Positions 1 to 7,184 of a DNA stretch of 15,463 nucleotides are shown here, one piece after another. Within the stretch, counting starts at the first letter, position 1, and each line of letters begins with the position of its first letter. The notes below the pieces were generated by a model. That model was not told the DNA's origin, ran no database searches, and was given only the letters and a program-made list of their open reading frames with translations. Source of the DNA: Bacteroidales bacterium (GTDB taxonomy: Bacteria; Bacteroidota; Bacteroidia; Bacteroidales; Dysgonomonadaceae); assembly GCA_012728155.1 (NCBI GenBank), contig JAAYFR010000126.1, forward strand, positions 1-15,463. The letters are read 5' to 3'. The position numbers and the translations under genes were made by a program.

Positions 1-29
1 GGTGTCGTATGGAACTCGCTTTTAGTCAT
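1..29 (-). CDS. Possible 5' end of a gene leaving the window (nine codons)
   Basis: An ATG on the minus strand at 29-27 opens a frame reading MTKSEFHTT and running off the left edge without a stop. It lies 125 nt downstream of the arsR stop in the same direction, so it could be the next gene of that unit. There is no recognisable ribosome binding site and nine codons prove nothing. A 6-bp inverted repeat (TGTTCT at 29-34, AGAACA at 41-46, 6-nt loop) would place part of this ATG in a hairpin. The plus strand also has an open frame from 1 to 150 (49 codons, very Phe/Leu rich) that I attribute to the pyrimidine-rich composition. Confidence 0.2.
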
Positions 30-137
30 GTTCTTGTGTGAGAACAATTATCATGCTCGTTTCATATACCTTTTTTATTTCCTGATTTTTTCTTTCTCAC
101 TTCTCTTTCTTACTACCAATTTACCTTTCCTTTTCCG

Positions 138-159
138 CCTAATCACCTAATCACCTACC
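138..159. repeat. Short tandem octamer repeat at the arsR stop codon
   Basis: The plus strand reads CCTAATCA twice (138-145, 146-153) followed by CCTACC. On the minus strand, the sense of arsR, this is TAG GTGATTAG GTGATTAG, with the first TAG being the arsR stop (157-155). Units of 8 nt carrying TGA and TAG put stops in more than one frame just behind the gene. It resembles the heptamer repeat behind metH at 10869-10910 in placement, though not in unit. Confidence 0.6.
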
Positions 160-484
160 TTTCATTTCCACATTCCATAATACACTTCAACACATTCGTG
201 AATCTATGATCGCTCAACGAATAAAAAATATTCTTCCCACTCCTGCGACAACGAAGTATGCCTTTTGCCCTCATATCGGTGAGATGGTGCGATAGCAGCG
301 ATTGTTCACAATCCATCTGTTTCATCAATTCCGTCACCGACTTTTCACCTGCTTGGGTAAGTTGCATAATCACACACAAACGAGTTTCATTGGCTAACGC
401 TCTCAAAATGTATGCCGCCTCCTCAAACTGGGAACGGTCTATCTTCTGTTGCTCCAATATGACCCTCTCTTTTTCTATTTTCAT
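155..484 (-). CDS. ArsR/SmtB-family winged-helix transcriptional repressor
   Basis: A 109-residue DNA-binding repressor of the ArsR/SmtB class, presumably a dimer that leaves its operator when it senses an inducer. The fold is clear: a dimerisation helix with LRALANETRL (about 27-36), the recognition helix around SLLSHHLTDMR (62-72), and a beta-wing ending NIFYSLSD (85-92). The arsenite motif ELCVCDLC is absent; the matching stretch reads SVTELM (49-54). By recalled alignment with CzrA, the zinc site of the last helix keeps only one acidic ligand (D92), and Cys105 lies near a CzrA histidine. Cysteines are C37, C59, C79, C101 and C105. C37 with C101 or C105 has about the spacing of the dithiol pair in BigR/SqrR persulfide sensors, so a thiol or redox ligand is possible, but this is inference. 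Start: the only ATG that keeps the full N-terminal helix; no Shine-Dalgarno. Its own operator lies 20-40 nt upstream, so it is probably autoregulated. Confidence 0.92.
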   Translation of the reverse strand: MKIEKERVILEQQKIDRSQFEEAAYILRALANETRLCVIMQLTQAGEKSVTELMKQMDCEQSLLSHHLTDMRAKGILRCRRSGKNIFYSLSDHRFTNVLKCIMECGNER

Positions 485-503
485 CTTACTGAAAACTCAA
501 ATA

Positions 504-524
504 AATATATGAACATATATTCAT
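504..524 (-). promoter_or_regulatory. ArsR-type operator in front of arsR
   Basis: Plus strand AATATATG-AA-CATATATT (504-521) is a perfect 8-bp inverted repeat with a 2-bp centre. Overlapping it, ATGAA-N6-TTCAT (509-524) matches the core of known ArsR/SmtB operators such as that of CzrA. It lies between the predicted transcription start and the arsR ATG, as expected for self-repression. Confidence 0.75.
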
Positions 525-538
525 GCGTTTTTGTTCGA

Positions 539-568
539 CAAAAGTACATTTTATTTTTCTATCTCAAA
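539..568 (-). promoter_or_regulatory. Bacteroidota-type promoter for arsR
   Basis: On the minus strand TACTTTTG (546-539) fits the -7 consensus TAnnTTTG exactly, with TTTG (568-565) upstream at an 18-bp spacing, slightly short of the usual 19-21. Transcription would start near 533, immediately ahead of the operator at 504-524. Confidence 0.55.
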
Positions 569-634
569 ACTTTATCTGAATATTTTTTGCAATGATATTA
601 TGGTGAATGGCCAATTCCAAGATATACTGTCACA

Positions 635-1336
635 TTAAAACATCCTCACATAGTAGGTTAGTTTCACCCCGATCACTCGAGCGGCTGAGCGGGAAAAGTA
701 AGCATCCTCACTACGACGGCTTGTGAAAATATCACCCAATCCAAAATAATAGCGCCCTTCAAGGTCAAAATCACCAATACCGGTTTTCAACTCCATCCCT
801 ATGGCTGCGACTATTCCGTAATCAACCCTCTTCAGTTCATATACCCCCTCGTACTGCATCCCTATTTGTCTTTCCGGATTCTCGGCTCTGCGAGTATCCA
901 CATTATCGGACAATGCCTGACTCATCTCCTCACTATCACCGACCAGCAAAGATATCTGTGGCCCGACATTCACGATAAAGCGTGTTTTTTTTCCGCCATA
1001 GATGTGGGTCATAAATGGCATTTCAACATAGTTGAGACTCCTATTGTAAGAGAATTCGGAAGAGGCGTCAAATTCCTCTTTCCACCCCCGCTGTGTGTAG
1101 TTGAGTTCCACAAGAAGTCCCAGATTTTTTTCTGAAATATATTTGGCAGATATTCCTCCAAAGACTCCCTGCTTGTATGCTAACGGCACACTCGGCACAA
1201 AGTCTATTTTTGAAAAGAGAGCGCCACCTCCGGCTCCCAGATACAATTCACCTTTGAATGTCTCCTTTTGCGCATATAATGGAGAAATAAAAGAGAGCAG
1301 AAGCGCTGTAACAATAAGAGTAAAAAAATATCTCAT
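635..1336 (-). CDS. PorT-family outer-membrane beta-barrel protein
   Basis: A 233-residue exported protein with a signal peptide at 1-22 (hydrophobic LIVTALLLSFISPL, then YAQ before the cut). The rest is alternating beta-strand sequence rich in aromatics and glycine, for example LYLGAGGGALF (31-41) and NYVEMPFMTHIYGG, and it ends in phenylalanine as outer-membrane barrels do. This fits the small Bacteroidota barrel family often labelled PorT family (OMP_b-brl_2). I cannot tell whether it is the true type IX secretion component PorT or one of the many relatives, so no symbol is given. Its ATG shares ATGA with the stop of the LysM gene upstream, so the two are very probably translated in a coupled way and may act together in the envelope. 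No clear terminator follows in the 150 nt before arsR. Confidence 0.8.
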   Translation of the reverse strand: MRYFFTLIVTALLLSFISPLYAQKETFKGELYLGAGGGALFSKIDFVPSVPLAYKQGVFGGISAKYISEKNLGLLVELNYTQRGWKEEFDASSEFSYNRSLNYVEMPFMTHIYGGKKTRFIVNVGPQISLLVGDSEEMSQALSDNVDTRRAENPERQIGMQYEGVYELKRVDYGIVAAIGMELKTGIGDFDLEGRYYFGLGDIFTSRRSEDAYFSRSAARVIGVKLTYYVRMF

Positions 1337-3333
1337 CGGCTTTTATCTGTTTTGGTGATTCTACCGTCTGCACCATAATGAATGAGATACAAACCGGAAT
1401 TGATAAAACCGCCCCAGTTATTGGGTCGTACGAAATGAAATGGGAATTGAAGTGAAGGCACATTTATCCGCTCAATATTTTGCCCGAAATTATTGCCATA
1501 CTTATGTAAAGCAGTCAGAAAAAACAGGCCTGTATCATATCCCCACATACCATAACTGGGAAATGTTTCCAGGAGATCTCTTTCATACCATTTGCGAAAA
1601 TTGTTCTTGAATGTTACCACATCACTGCTTTCTTCATTGACAAAAAAAGGAGCGAATATATAGGTGTTAAACAGGCTATAATCCTCTTTCAGGTTGGGAT
1701 AAGCTTGCCAGTCGGGATACCCGAACAGGCGAATTGCATACCCTGAGTCCGATTCGCGTGTCTTTTTCAACTCTTCCGTTATCTGACGCAATAAATCGGA
1801 GTCACCACTGGTAGGTACAACCACATTTTCCTCATTCTTATTCAGCAGGGCAAGAATTGTGCTACTGAGTGTGGAGGTCGCATTCAACGTTTCGTATCTG
1901 ACATTACTCTTACGAAGACCGTTTTGCAACAAGGTGACAAATTCATTTTTATCATTCCCTCCCCCCTGCACAAAAATGATATTGGCATTATAGAACCTCT
2001 GGAGGAAAAGGGAAGAAGCTTTCGTATAGGTTAGATATTGCGTCGGATTCACCTGGAATATCTGTCCGTTGTTTAACACCTCGCCATTACTCTGAGAGAA
2101 AGGGACCACATAGTTCAAATTATGCGACCTGGAAAAATCAGAGAGCAACTTGATCTGTGCATCACTTACGCCACCAATCACCAAATTGAGCATCTGCATC
2201 TCCATTGTACCAAGCAAACTCTGCAGCTTCCGGGTATCATCTCCCTTGCCGATCTCAAAAACATACAACTCTATATTGGCTCCGTCGTTTTTCATTTTTT
2301 CAACTGCCAACAGAAAACCCTCATAATACTCCTGCAGACGTAAGTGTGACCCTCTCGACTCGTCAAGAAAAGGCAACAGCAATCCAACTTTAATGACGTT
2401 GACTCTCTCTGACGGGGTTGACTGGAGAAGGAGCCGATTGACATCATTTGTATTCGAACGGGAATCATTTTCAACAAGACTCCTTTTCACCGGAACCAAT
2501 AGCTCCATATTGCTCTTCAATCCTCCTGAAAGCATCGGATTTAATCGTTGAATTTCCTGAATCTCCACATTATAATGCCTTGCGATACTATGAAGGGTCT
2601 CGCCTCTGTTAACTATATGTGTAATGTTGGTGGTCTGTTCTCCATAAGGAAGGACCACCTCATAGGACTCAAAAAAAGGAATACGAATGGTTTTACCAAT
2701 CTTAAATGTCTCCACCGACAGACCGGGATTTGCCCGCATCACATCCTCAGGCTTTAACGAGTAGGTTTTTGAGACGGAGTAGAGCGTCTCTTTGGGAAGT
2801 ATGGTATGGTAACGATAGTTTTCCTCCTTTTCTTGGCTGATAACCCTCCTTTGCGGAATAGAAAGCACTTGCCCTTCGCCAATGACTTCCCCCACCTCAG
2901 GATTAAGAGTGAGTATCTCATCTACTGTAGTATGATACATCCTGGCGATGCCAAACAGCGTCTCCCCAAGTACTACGGTATGTTGAAACGCTCTATTCTG
3001 ATCTTGCGACAGAGATTGGAGAGATGCAATAAAACGAGGGGATAGAGAGGAGGGAGGAGAGAGGTTAGGATTGGCAACCGGAATCAATAGTTCTTGCCCG
3101 TTCTGGAGGCCTTTTTCCGCTCCGGGATTATGGCGAAGAATATCGGCTACCGATACCGAAAACGTACGGGAGATAGCATAGAGTCCCTCACCCGATTGAA
3201 CCTTATATTCATAAAAAAATTGCCCGCCTACTTCCACTTTCTTATATTCTAAATCCTGCGCCTGAAAGGAGAGTGAAATACCCAAGGAGAAAACCAAGCA
3301 AAATATTTTAGTCAGAGTAAACCTGTTATGCAT
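1333..3333 (-). CDS. Secreted four-LysM protein with a type 1 periplasmic-binding fold
   Basis: A periplasmic protein of 666 residues. From the chosen start MHNRFTLTK there is a signal peptide (1-26, hydrophobic IFCLVFSLGI, ending SFQAQ; no lipobox). Four LysM peptidoglycan-binding repeats follow at about 42-85, 117-160, 175-219 and 238-281, each with the G/E-T-L...I/V-S/A...N-P pattern. The C-terminal half (about 311-660) starts VGLLLPF and has the alternating strand/helix pattern of type 1 periplasmic binding proteins (ABC-transporter substrate-binding type). No transporter genes are nearby, so a structural or regulatory role at the cell wall is more likely than uptake; the pairing recalls LpoA, which uses such a fold to activate a penicillin-binding protein (inference). 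The frame is open to 3426, but that start would overlap dnaB and put charged residues before the signal peptide, so 3333 is preferred. Its stop overlaps the next ATG. Confidence 0.85.
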   Translation of the reverse strand: MHNRFTLTKIFCLVFSLGISLSFQAQDLEYKKVEVGGQFFYEYKVQSGEGLYAISRTFSVSVADILRHNPGAEKGLQNGQELLIPVANPNLSPPSSLSPRFIASLQSLSQDQNRAFQHTVVLGETLFGIARMYHTTVDEILTLNPEVGEVIGEGQVLSIPQRRVISQEKEENYRYHTILPKETLYSVSKTYSLKPEDVMRANPGLSVETFKIGKTIRIPFFESYEVVLPYGEQTTNITHIVNRGETLHSIARHYNVEIQEIQRLNPMLSGGLKSNMELLVPVKRSLVENDSRSNTNDVNRLLLQSTPSERVNVIKVGLLLPFLDESRGSHLRLQEYYEGFLLAVEKMKNDGANIELYVFEIGKGDDTRKLQSLLGTMEMQMLNLVIGGVSDAQIKLLSDFSRSHNLNYVVPFSQSNGEVLNNGQIFQVNPTQYLTYTKASSLFLQRFYNANIIFVQGGGNDKNEFVTLLQNGLRKSNVRYETLNATSTLSSTILALLNKNEENVVVPTSGDSDLLRQITEELKKTRESDSGYAIRLFGYPDWQAYPNLKEDYSLFNTYIFAPFFVNEESSDVVTFKNNFRKWYERDLLETFPSYGMWGYDTGLFFLTALHKYGNNFGQNIERINVPSLQFPFHFVRPNNWGGFINSGLYLIHYGADGRITKTDKSR

Positions 3334-3378
3334 CTTTCGTTTTAATTTAGATGAACTACTTAGGCTGCTTTTAAGAGG

Positions 3379-3386
3379 CAAAATTA
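3379..3386 (-). promoter_or_regulatory. Candidate internal promoter ahead of the LysM gene
   Basis: On the minus strand TAATTTTG (3386-3379) is an exact match to the Bacteroidota -7 element TAnnTTTG, in the 73-nt gap between dnaB and the LysM gene. A -33 element is poor (TTTT/TTTA near 3412-3408). It would give a leader of about 40 nt and let the envelope pair be expressed apart from dnaB. Confidence 0.35.
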
Positions 3387-3406
3387 GAGATATTATTTGG
3401 ATTTTC

Positions 3407-4942
3407 CTAAAACGGCAGCGGCTCATTCCCCTGCGGAATAATGCCAGATGAAGAAAATGAAGTATCTACGGTCGAATCAACCGGTTTGGAATGAGCATTC
3501 ATCCTCGAAGGACGCTCCACATAATTGCGGCTAACCGCATTATCATCCAGATTTTGAAAACGGGCATATTCATTGTCGAAACGCATTACAGCAATACCGG
3601 TAGGACCATTACGGTGTTTGGCCACAATAATTTCGGCAATACCTACCAATGAATTGCCCCGCTCATCTTCCGTAATCCTATAATACTCGGGACGATGAAT
3701 AAAACAAACAATATCCGCATCCTGCTCAATCGCACCCGACTCACGCAGATCGGCCAATTGTGGGCGCTTGCCCTCGTGCCCCTGTCGACTCTCTACCCCA
3801 CGGTTCAACTGCGACAGGGCGATGATGGGAATATTCAACTCTTTGGCCAGTCCTTTCAAGGAACGGGAGATCATACTTACCTCCTGCTCACGACTACCAA
3901 AGCTCATTCCACTTGCATTCATCAATTGCAGGTAATCGATAATTAAGGCTTGCACATCATGCTCACGCACCAACCTACGTGCCTTAGTTCGCAACTCAAA
4001 CACCGACAAGCTGGGCGTGTCATCAATATAGATAGGGGCATTGTACAAAAACTTGTGGTTCTTGTCGAGACGCTCCCACTCATCCTCAGAAAGACGGCCG
4101 CTCTTGATACTTTCGCCTTTTATCTGGCATACATTCACTATCAGCCTGTTCACCAACTGGACATTCGACATCTCAAGCGAAAAAATACCTACCGGCTGTT
4201 CATAATCGAGCGCTATATTCTTGGCCATCGACAAGACAAAAGCGGTCTTTCCCATGGCAGGTCGTGCCGCAATAATCACCAAATCGGATCGCTGCCACCC
4301 CGAAGTGAGCTTGTCCAACTCTTTGAAACCCGTTGGCAAACCACTCATCCCATCTTTCCGGTTAGCCGCCATCTGAATATTATTCATCGCCTCACGAATG
4401 ATGGGATTGATCTGGATCACATCTTTCTTCACATTCCGCTGCGTAATCTCAAAAAGACGCCCTTCTGTCTCCTGCATAAGATCGTCCACATCCACCGTCT
4501 CATCGAAAGCTTGCTGCGATACATCCGAAGAAAAAGCAATCAACTCCCTCGCCATCGACTTCTGCGCAATAATGCGAGAATGATATTCGATATGTGCGGC
4601 AGAGGCTACCTTCTCCGACAATTCGGCAATGTAGACCGCCCCCCCGGAGGTCTCCAACTCACCACGCCGCTTCAATTCCTCCACAACAGTCAACACATCC
4701 ACCGGCTTCTGCTGCATGGCAAGCCCCTGAATAGAGCCATAAATCAACTGATGTGAAGGATCATAAAAACTTTCCGGCTTCAATATCTCACTGACAACAG
4801 AATAGGCATCTTTTTCGAGCATCAGCGCCCCAAGCACCGCTTCTTCCAGTTCTCTTGCCTGAGGAGGTAACTTGCCGACATCGGGAGCTACAACTGTTTT
4901 TTCAACTACTTTTACTACAGGTTTTCTTTTTTGTTTTTCCAT
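3407..4942 (-). CDS. dnaB: Replicative DNA helicase DnaB
   Basis: The hexameric ATP-driven helicase that unwinds DNA at the replication fork and works with primase. Length is 511 residues, normal for the family, with no intein. The N-terminal domain spans about 24-135 (LPPQARELEEAVLGALM). After a linker helix region the RecA-like core has the Walker A motif ARPAMGKT (226-233), Walker B LIIDYLQL (333-340), the SQLNRGVESR segment (377-386) and the DLRESGAIEQDAD motif (398-410) typical of DnaB. The C-terminus (about 465-511) is polar and probably disordered, ending EPLPF. The Lys/Val-rich first 23 residues are a short extension. It is the first gene of a minus-strand block and is divergent from perR; a weak -7-like TACATTTC (4970-4963) lies upstream without a good -33 element. 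Confidence 0.98.
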   Translation of the reverse strand: MEKQKRKPVVKVVEKTVVAPDVGKLPPQARELEEAVLGALMLEKDAYSVVSEILKPESFYDPSHQLIYGSIQGLAMQQKPVDVLTVVEELKRRGELETSGGAVYIAELSEKVASAAHIEYHSRIIAQKSMARELIAFSSDVSQQAFDETVDVDDLMQETEGRLFEITQRNVKKDVIQINPIIREAMNNIQMAANRKDGMSGLPTGFKELDKLTSGWQRSDLVIIAARPAMGKTAFVLSMAKNIALDYEQPVGIFSLEMSNVQLVNRLIVNVCQIKGESIKSGRLSEDEWERLDKNHKFLYNAPIYIDDTPSLSVFELRTKARRLVREHDVQALIIDYLQLMNASGMSFGSREQEVSMISRSLKGLAKELNIPIIALSQLNRGVESRQGHEGKRPQLADLRESGAIEQDADIVCFIHRPEYYRITEDERGNSLVGIAEIIVAKHRNGPTGIAVMRFDNEYARFQNLDDNAVSRNYVERPSRMNAHSKPVDSTVDTSFSSSGIIPQGNEPLPF

Positions 4943-5052
4943 CTCGATAGGTCTTGTTAAACGAAATGTAAAGGTAGGGAGTAATTTGCTCCTGAGGGAA
5001 TTTTAACGCTCATTCTTTTCCAGAAGTTATAAACACGGTGTTGAAAACTTAG

Positions 5053-5071
5053 TTGAAAATGAACTTTTCAA
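5053..5071. promoter_or_regulatory. Inverted repeat in the dnaB-perR divergent region
   Basis: TTGAAAA (5053-5059) and TTTTCAA (5065-5071) form a perfect 7-bp inverted repeat around TGAAC. A partial direct copy of the left arm (GTTGAAAAC, 5040-5048) and a small palindrome AACAC-G-GTGTT (5032-5042) lie next to it. These could be protein sites serving either divergent gene; no regulator can be named. Nothing else of note is seen in 4943-5030. Confidence 0.4.
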
Positions 5072-5078
5072 AGGAGAA

Positions 5079-5110
5079 TTTGTTCTAAGAAAGAATAATT
5101 CTTATTTATG
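5079..5110 (+). promoter_or_regulatory. perR promoter with an embedded 6-1-6 palindrome
   Basis: TTTG (5079-5082) and TATTTATG (5103-5110, one mismatch to TAnnTTTG) are 20 bp apart, the preferred Bacteroidota spacing. Between them AAGAAT-A-ATTCTT (5091-5103) is a perfect palindrome with a single central base. Fur-family boxes are inverted repeats around a single base (7-1-7), so this is a good candidate for autorepression by the adjacent PerR-like protein. Transcription would start only a few bases before the ATG, giving a nearly leaderless message. Confidence 0.5.
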
Positions 5111-5118
5111 AAAGAGAG

Positions 5119-5556
5119 ATGGAGATTCATGCAGAAACGATACGCGAAAAACTGAAAAGTAAAGGATTAAAGATCACACCACAAAGGATTAGTGTCTTGG
5201 AGGCTCTATATGCATTGCAGGATCATCCCACCGCAGAACAGATTATAGATTTTATACACCAAAAAAATCCCAATATTGCAACCGGAACGGTGTATAAGAC
5301 ACTTGACATTCTGGTGAAAAACGGTGTGACCACAAAATTCCGCACCGACGGAGAAGCAGCCCGATATGATTGTATCCTTAGCCATCATCATCATCTCTTC
5401 AGCGCAGAGAGTGATCATATAGAGGATTATGAAAATGAGGAATTGAACCGATTATTGGGCAATTTTTTCGAAACACATCACATCCCGAATTTCGAAATAC
5501 AATCGATTAAATTACAAATTAAAGGGAGATTTTTATCCAACACAAATAGCGATTAA
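5119..5556 (+). CDS. perR: Fur-family peroxide-type regulator (PerR-like) without the structural zinc site
   Basis: A 145-residue metal-dependent repressor, probably sensing peroxide through bound iron or manganese and controlling catalase, which follows 81 nt downstream. The winged helix covers about 1-80 with recognition helix ATGTVYKTLDILVKNG (54-69). Aligned without gaps to recalled B. subtilis PerR, the regulatory metal ligands are all kept: H36, D84, H90, H92 and D103 (PerR H37, D85, H91, H93, D104). The aspartate at the last position is the PerR rather than the Fur choice. The structural zinc cysteines are all missing: the first CxxC pair is serine (S95, S98) and the C-terminal tail, ending FLSNTNSD, has none. 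C85 is the only cysteine. The symbol rests on the ligand pattern and the catalase neighbour; another Fur-family role is possible. The upstream ATG at 5108 is out of frame. Confidence 0.85.
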   Translation: MEIHAETIREKLKSKGLKITPQRISVLEALYALQDHPTAEQIIDFIHQKNPNIATGTVYKTLDILVKNGVTTKFRTDGEAARYDCILSHHHHLFSAESDHIEDYENEELNRLLGNFFETHHIPNFEIQSIKLQIKGRFLSNTNSD

Positions 5557-5637
5557 AGAGCAATAGGTATTCATACAAATCAAGAGAACAATGCATAGAT
5601 TTTATATATCAATATCAACACTTTTAAAAATAGATTT

Positions 5638-7143
5638 ATGAACGCGGAAGAATTAAAAAAACAGAAAGACAAGATGACTCAACGGAAAATGACTACCGTT
5701 GCAGGTGCACCTGTAGCCAACAATCAGGACTCGATGACAGCAGGTCCGCGTGGGCCGATGATGCTCCAAGATGTGTGGTTTTTGGAAAAACTGGCACACT
5801 TCGACCGGGAGGTGATTCCTGAAAGGCGTATGCATGCGAAAGGATCGGGTGCATTCGGCACATTCACCGTAACCGATGACATTACACAATACTCAAGGGC
5901 GAAGATCTTTTCTGAAATCGGTAAAAAAACCGATATGTTCGTCCGCTTCTCTACCGTTGCAGGTGAACGGGGTGCCGCAGATGCAGAAAGGGATATCCGT
6001 GGATTTGCGATGAAATTTTATACCGAAGAAGGCAACTGGGATCTGGTAGGCAACAATACCCCTGTTTTCTTTTTTCGCGACCCGCTGAAGTTTCCCGACC
6101 TGAATCATGCGGTAAAACGCGATCCACATACCAACCTGAGAAGCCCAAATAACAACTGGGATTTCTGGTCGAACCTGCCCGAAGCGCTTCATCAGATAAC
6201 CATCACCATGAGTGACAGGGGTATCCCGCTCAGCTACCGTCATATGCATGGATTCGGAAGCCATACCTATAGCTTTATCAACGCCGAAAATGTGCGCCAT
6301 TGGGTAAAATTCCATTTCATCTCCCAACAGGGAATTGAAAACCTTACCGATGCGGAAGCGGAAATGACCGTCGGGAAAGACCGGGAAAGCCACCAACGGG
6401 ATCTATTTGAAGCGATCGGCAACGGCAATTACCCCAAATGGAAAATGTATGTGCAGGTCATGACCGAAGAGCAGGCTGAAAATATGCCTTACAACCCGTT
6501 TGATCTCACTAAAGTGTGGTACAAGGCCGATTTTCCACTTATTCCGGTGGGAGAATTCGAACTCAACCGCAATCCCGACAACTACTTCCAAGATGTGGAA
6601 CAGGCGGCCTTTAATCCGGCCAACGTGGTACCGGGCATCGGTTTTTCTCCTGATAAAATGCTGCAGGGACGACTCTTCTCTTATGGTGATGCACAACGCT
6701 ACCGAGTTGGGGTAAACCATCACCAGATACCGGTCAACCAGCCGAAAGGCGTGGGAGATCCCTACCATTCATACCATCGCGACGGGCTAATGCGGGTGGA
6801 CGGGAATCAAGGTGCCAGCTTGCATTATGAGCCAAACAGCTACAATATGTGGCAGGAACAGCCTGAATATGACGACCCGACACAAAAGGTGGATGGCGAT
6901 ATTAAACGGTGGAATTTCCGCGAAGATGACGACAACTACTACGAACAGCCGGGGAAATTGTTCCGTCTGATGACACCCGATGCGCAACAACGCCTATTCG
7001 ACAATACCGCGCGCAATATGGGTTGCTGCGACGAAATCATCAAGATCCGACATATAGGAAACTGCTATAAAGCCGACCCTGCCTATGGAAGAGGTGTTGC
7101 AGATGCACTCGGTATTCCATACGAAAAAGCAGGTATCGAATAA
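5638..7143 (+). CDS. katA: Monofunctional haem catalase
   Basis: Cytoplasmic catalase that splits hydrogen peroxide to water and oxygen. At 501 residues it is a small-subunit (clade 3-like) catalase. The distal active-site signature FDREVIPERRMHAKGSGAFG is at 55-74 with catalytic His66; Ser105 (RFSTVAGE) and Asn139 (VGNNTPVFF) complete the distal pocket. The proximal haem ligand Tyr349 lies in RLFSYGDAQ (345-353). Spacings between these residues equal those in bovine catalase. The first 12-17 residues are a Lys-rich extension relative to typical family N-termini; in-frame ATGs at 5674 and 5689 are alternative starts. It follows the PerR-like gene in the same direction, so cotranscription or direct PerR control is likely, although I found no copy of the perR palindrome in the 81-nt gap. 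A strong terminator ends the unit. Confidence 0.98.
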   Translation: MNAEELKKQKDKMTQRKMTTVAGAPVANNQDSMTAGPRGPMMLQDVWFLEKLAHFDREVIPERRMHAKGSGAFGTFTVTDDITQYSRAKIFSEIGKKTDMFVRFSTVAGERGAADAERDIRGFAMKFYTEEGNWDLVGNNTPVFFFRDPLKFPDLNHAVKRDPHTNLRSPNNNWDFWSNLPEALHQITITMSDRGIPLSYRHMHGFGSHTYSFINAENVRHWVKFHFISQQGIENLTDAEAEMTVGKDRESHQRDLFEAIGNGNYPKWKMYVQVMTEEQAENMPYNPFDLTKVWYKADFPLIPVGEFELNRNPDNYFQDVEQAAFNPANVVPGIGFSPDKMLQGRLFSYGDAQRYRVGVNHHQIPVNQPKGVGDPYHSYHRDGLMRVDGNQGASLHYEPNSYNMWQEQPEYDDPTQKVDGDIKRWNFREDDDNYYEQPGKLFRLMTPDAQQRLFDNTARNMGCCDEIIKIRHIGNCYKADPAYGRGVADALGIPYEKAGIE

Positions 7144-7184
7144 GGGTGAAGACTCTGAAATGCTTTTCCCAATAAGAATTGTTG

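Noticed and set aside
60..154. Pyrimidine-rich strand as a gene or terminator
   Set aside because: The 49-codon plus-strand frame is composed mostly of Phe/Leu/Ser/Thr from T/C-rich DNA, and there is no stem-loop with a T-run on either strand.
3334..3426. Longer N-terminus for the LysM protein
   Set aside because: It would overlap dnaB by 20 nt and place 31 polar/basic residues ahead of an otherwise perfect signal peptide.
3950..4756. 268-codon plus-strand open frame opposite dnaB
   Set aside because: It lies wholly inside dnaB on the other strand, has no family-like motif and is rich in His/Arg/Leu as expected of antisense to a conserved gene.
5893..6396. 167-codon minus-strand open frame opposite katA
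   Set aside because: A shadow of the catalase codons; no motif and no independent signals.
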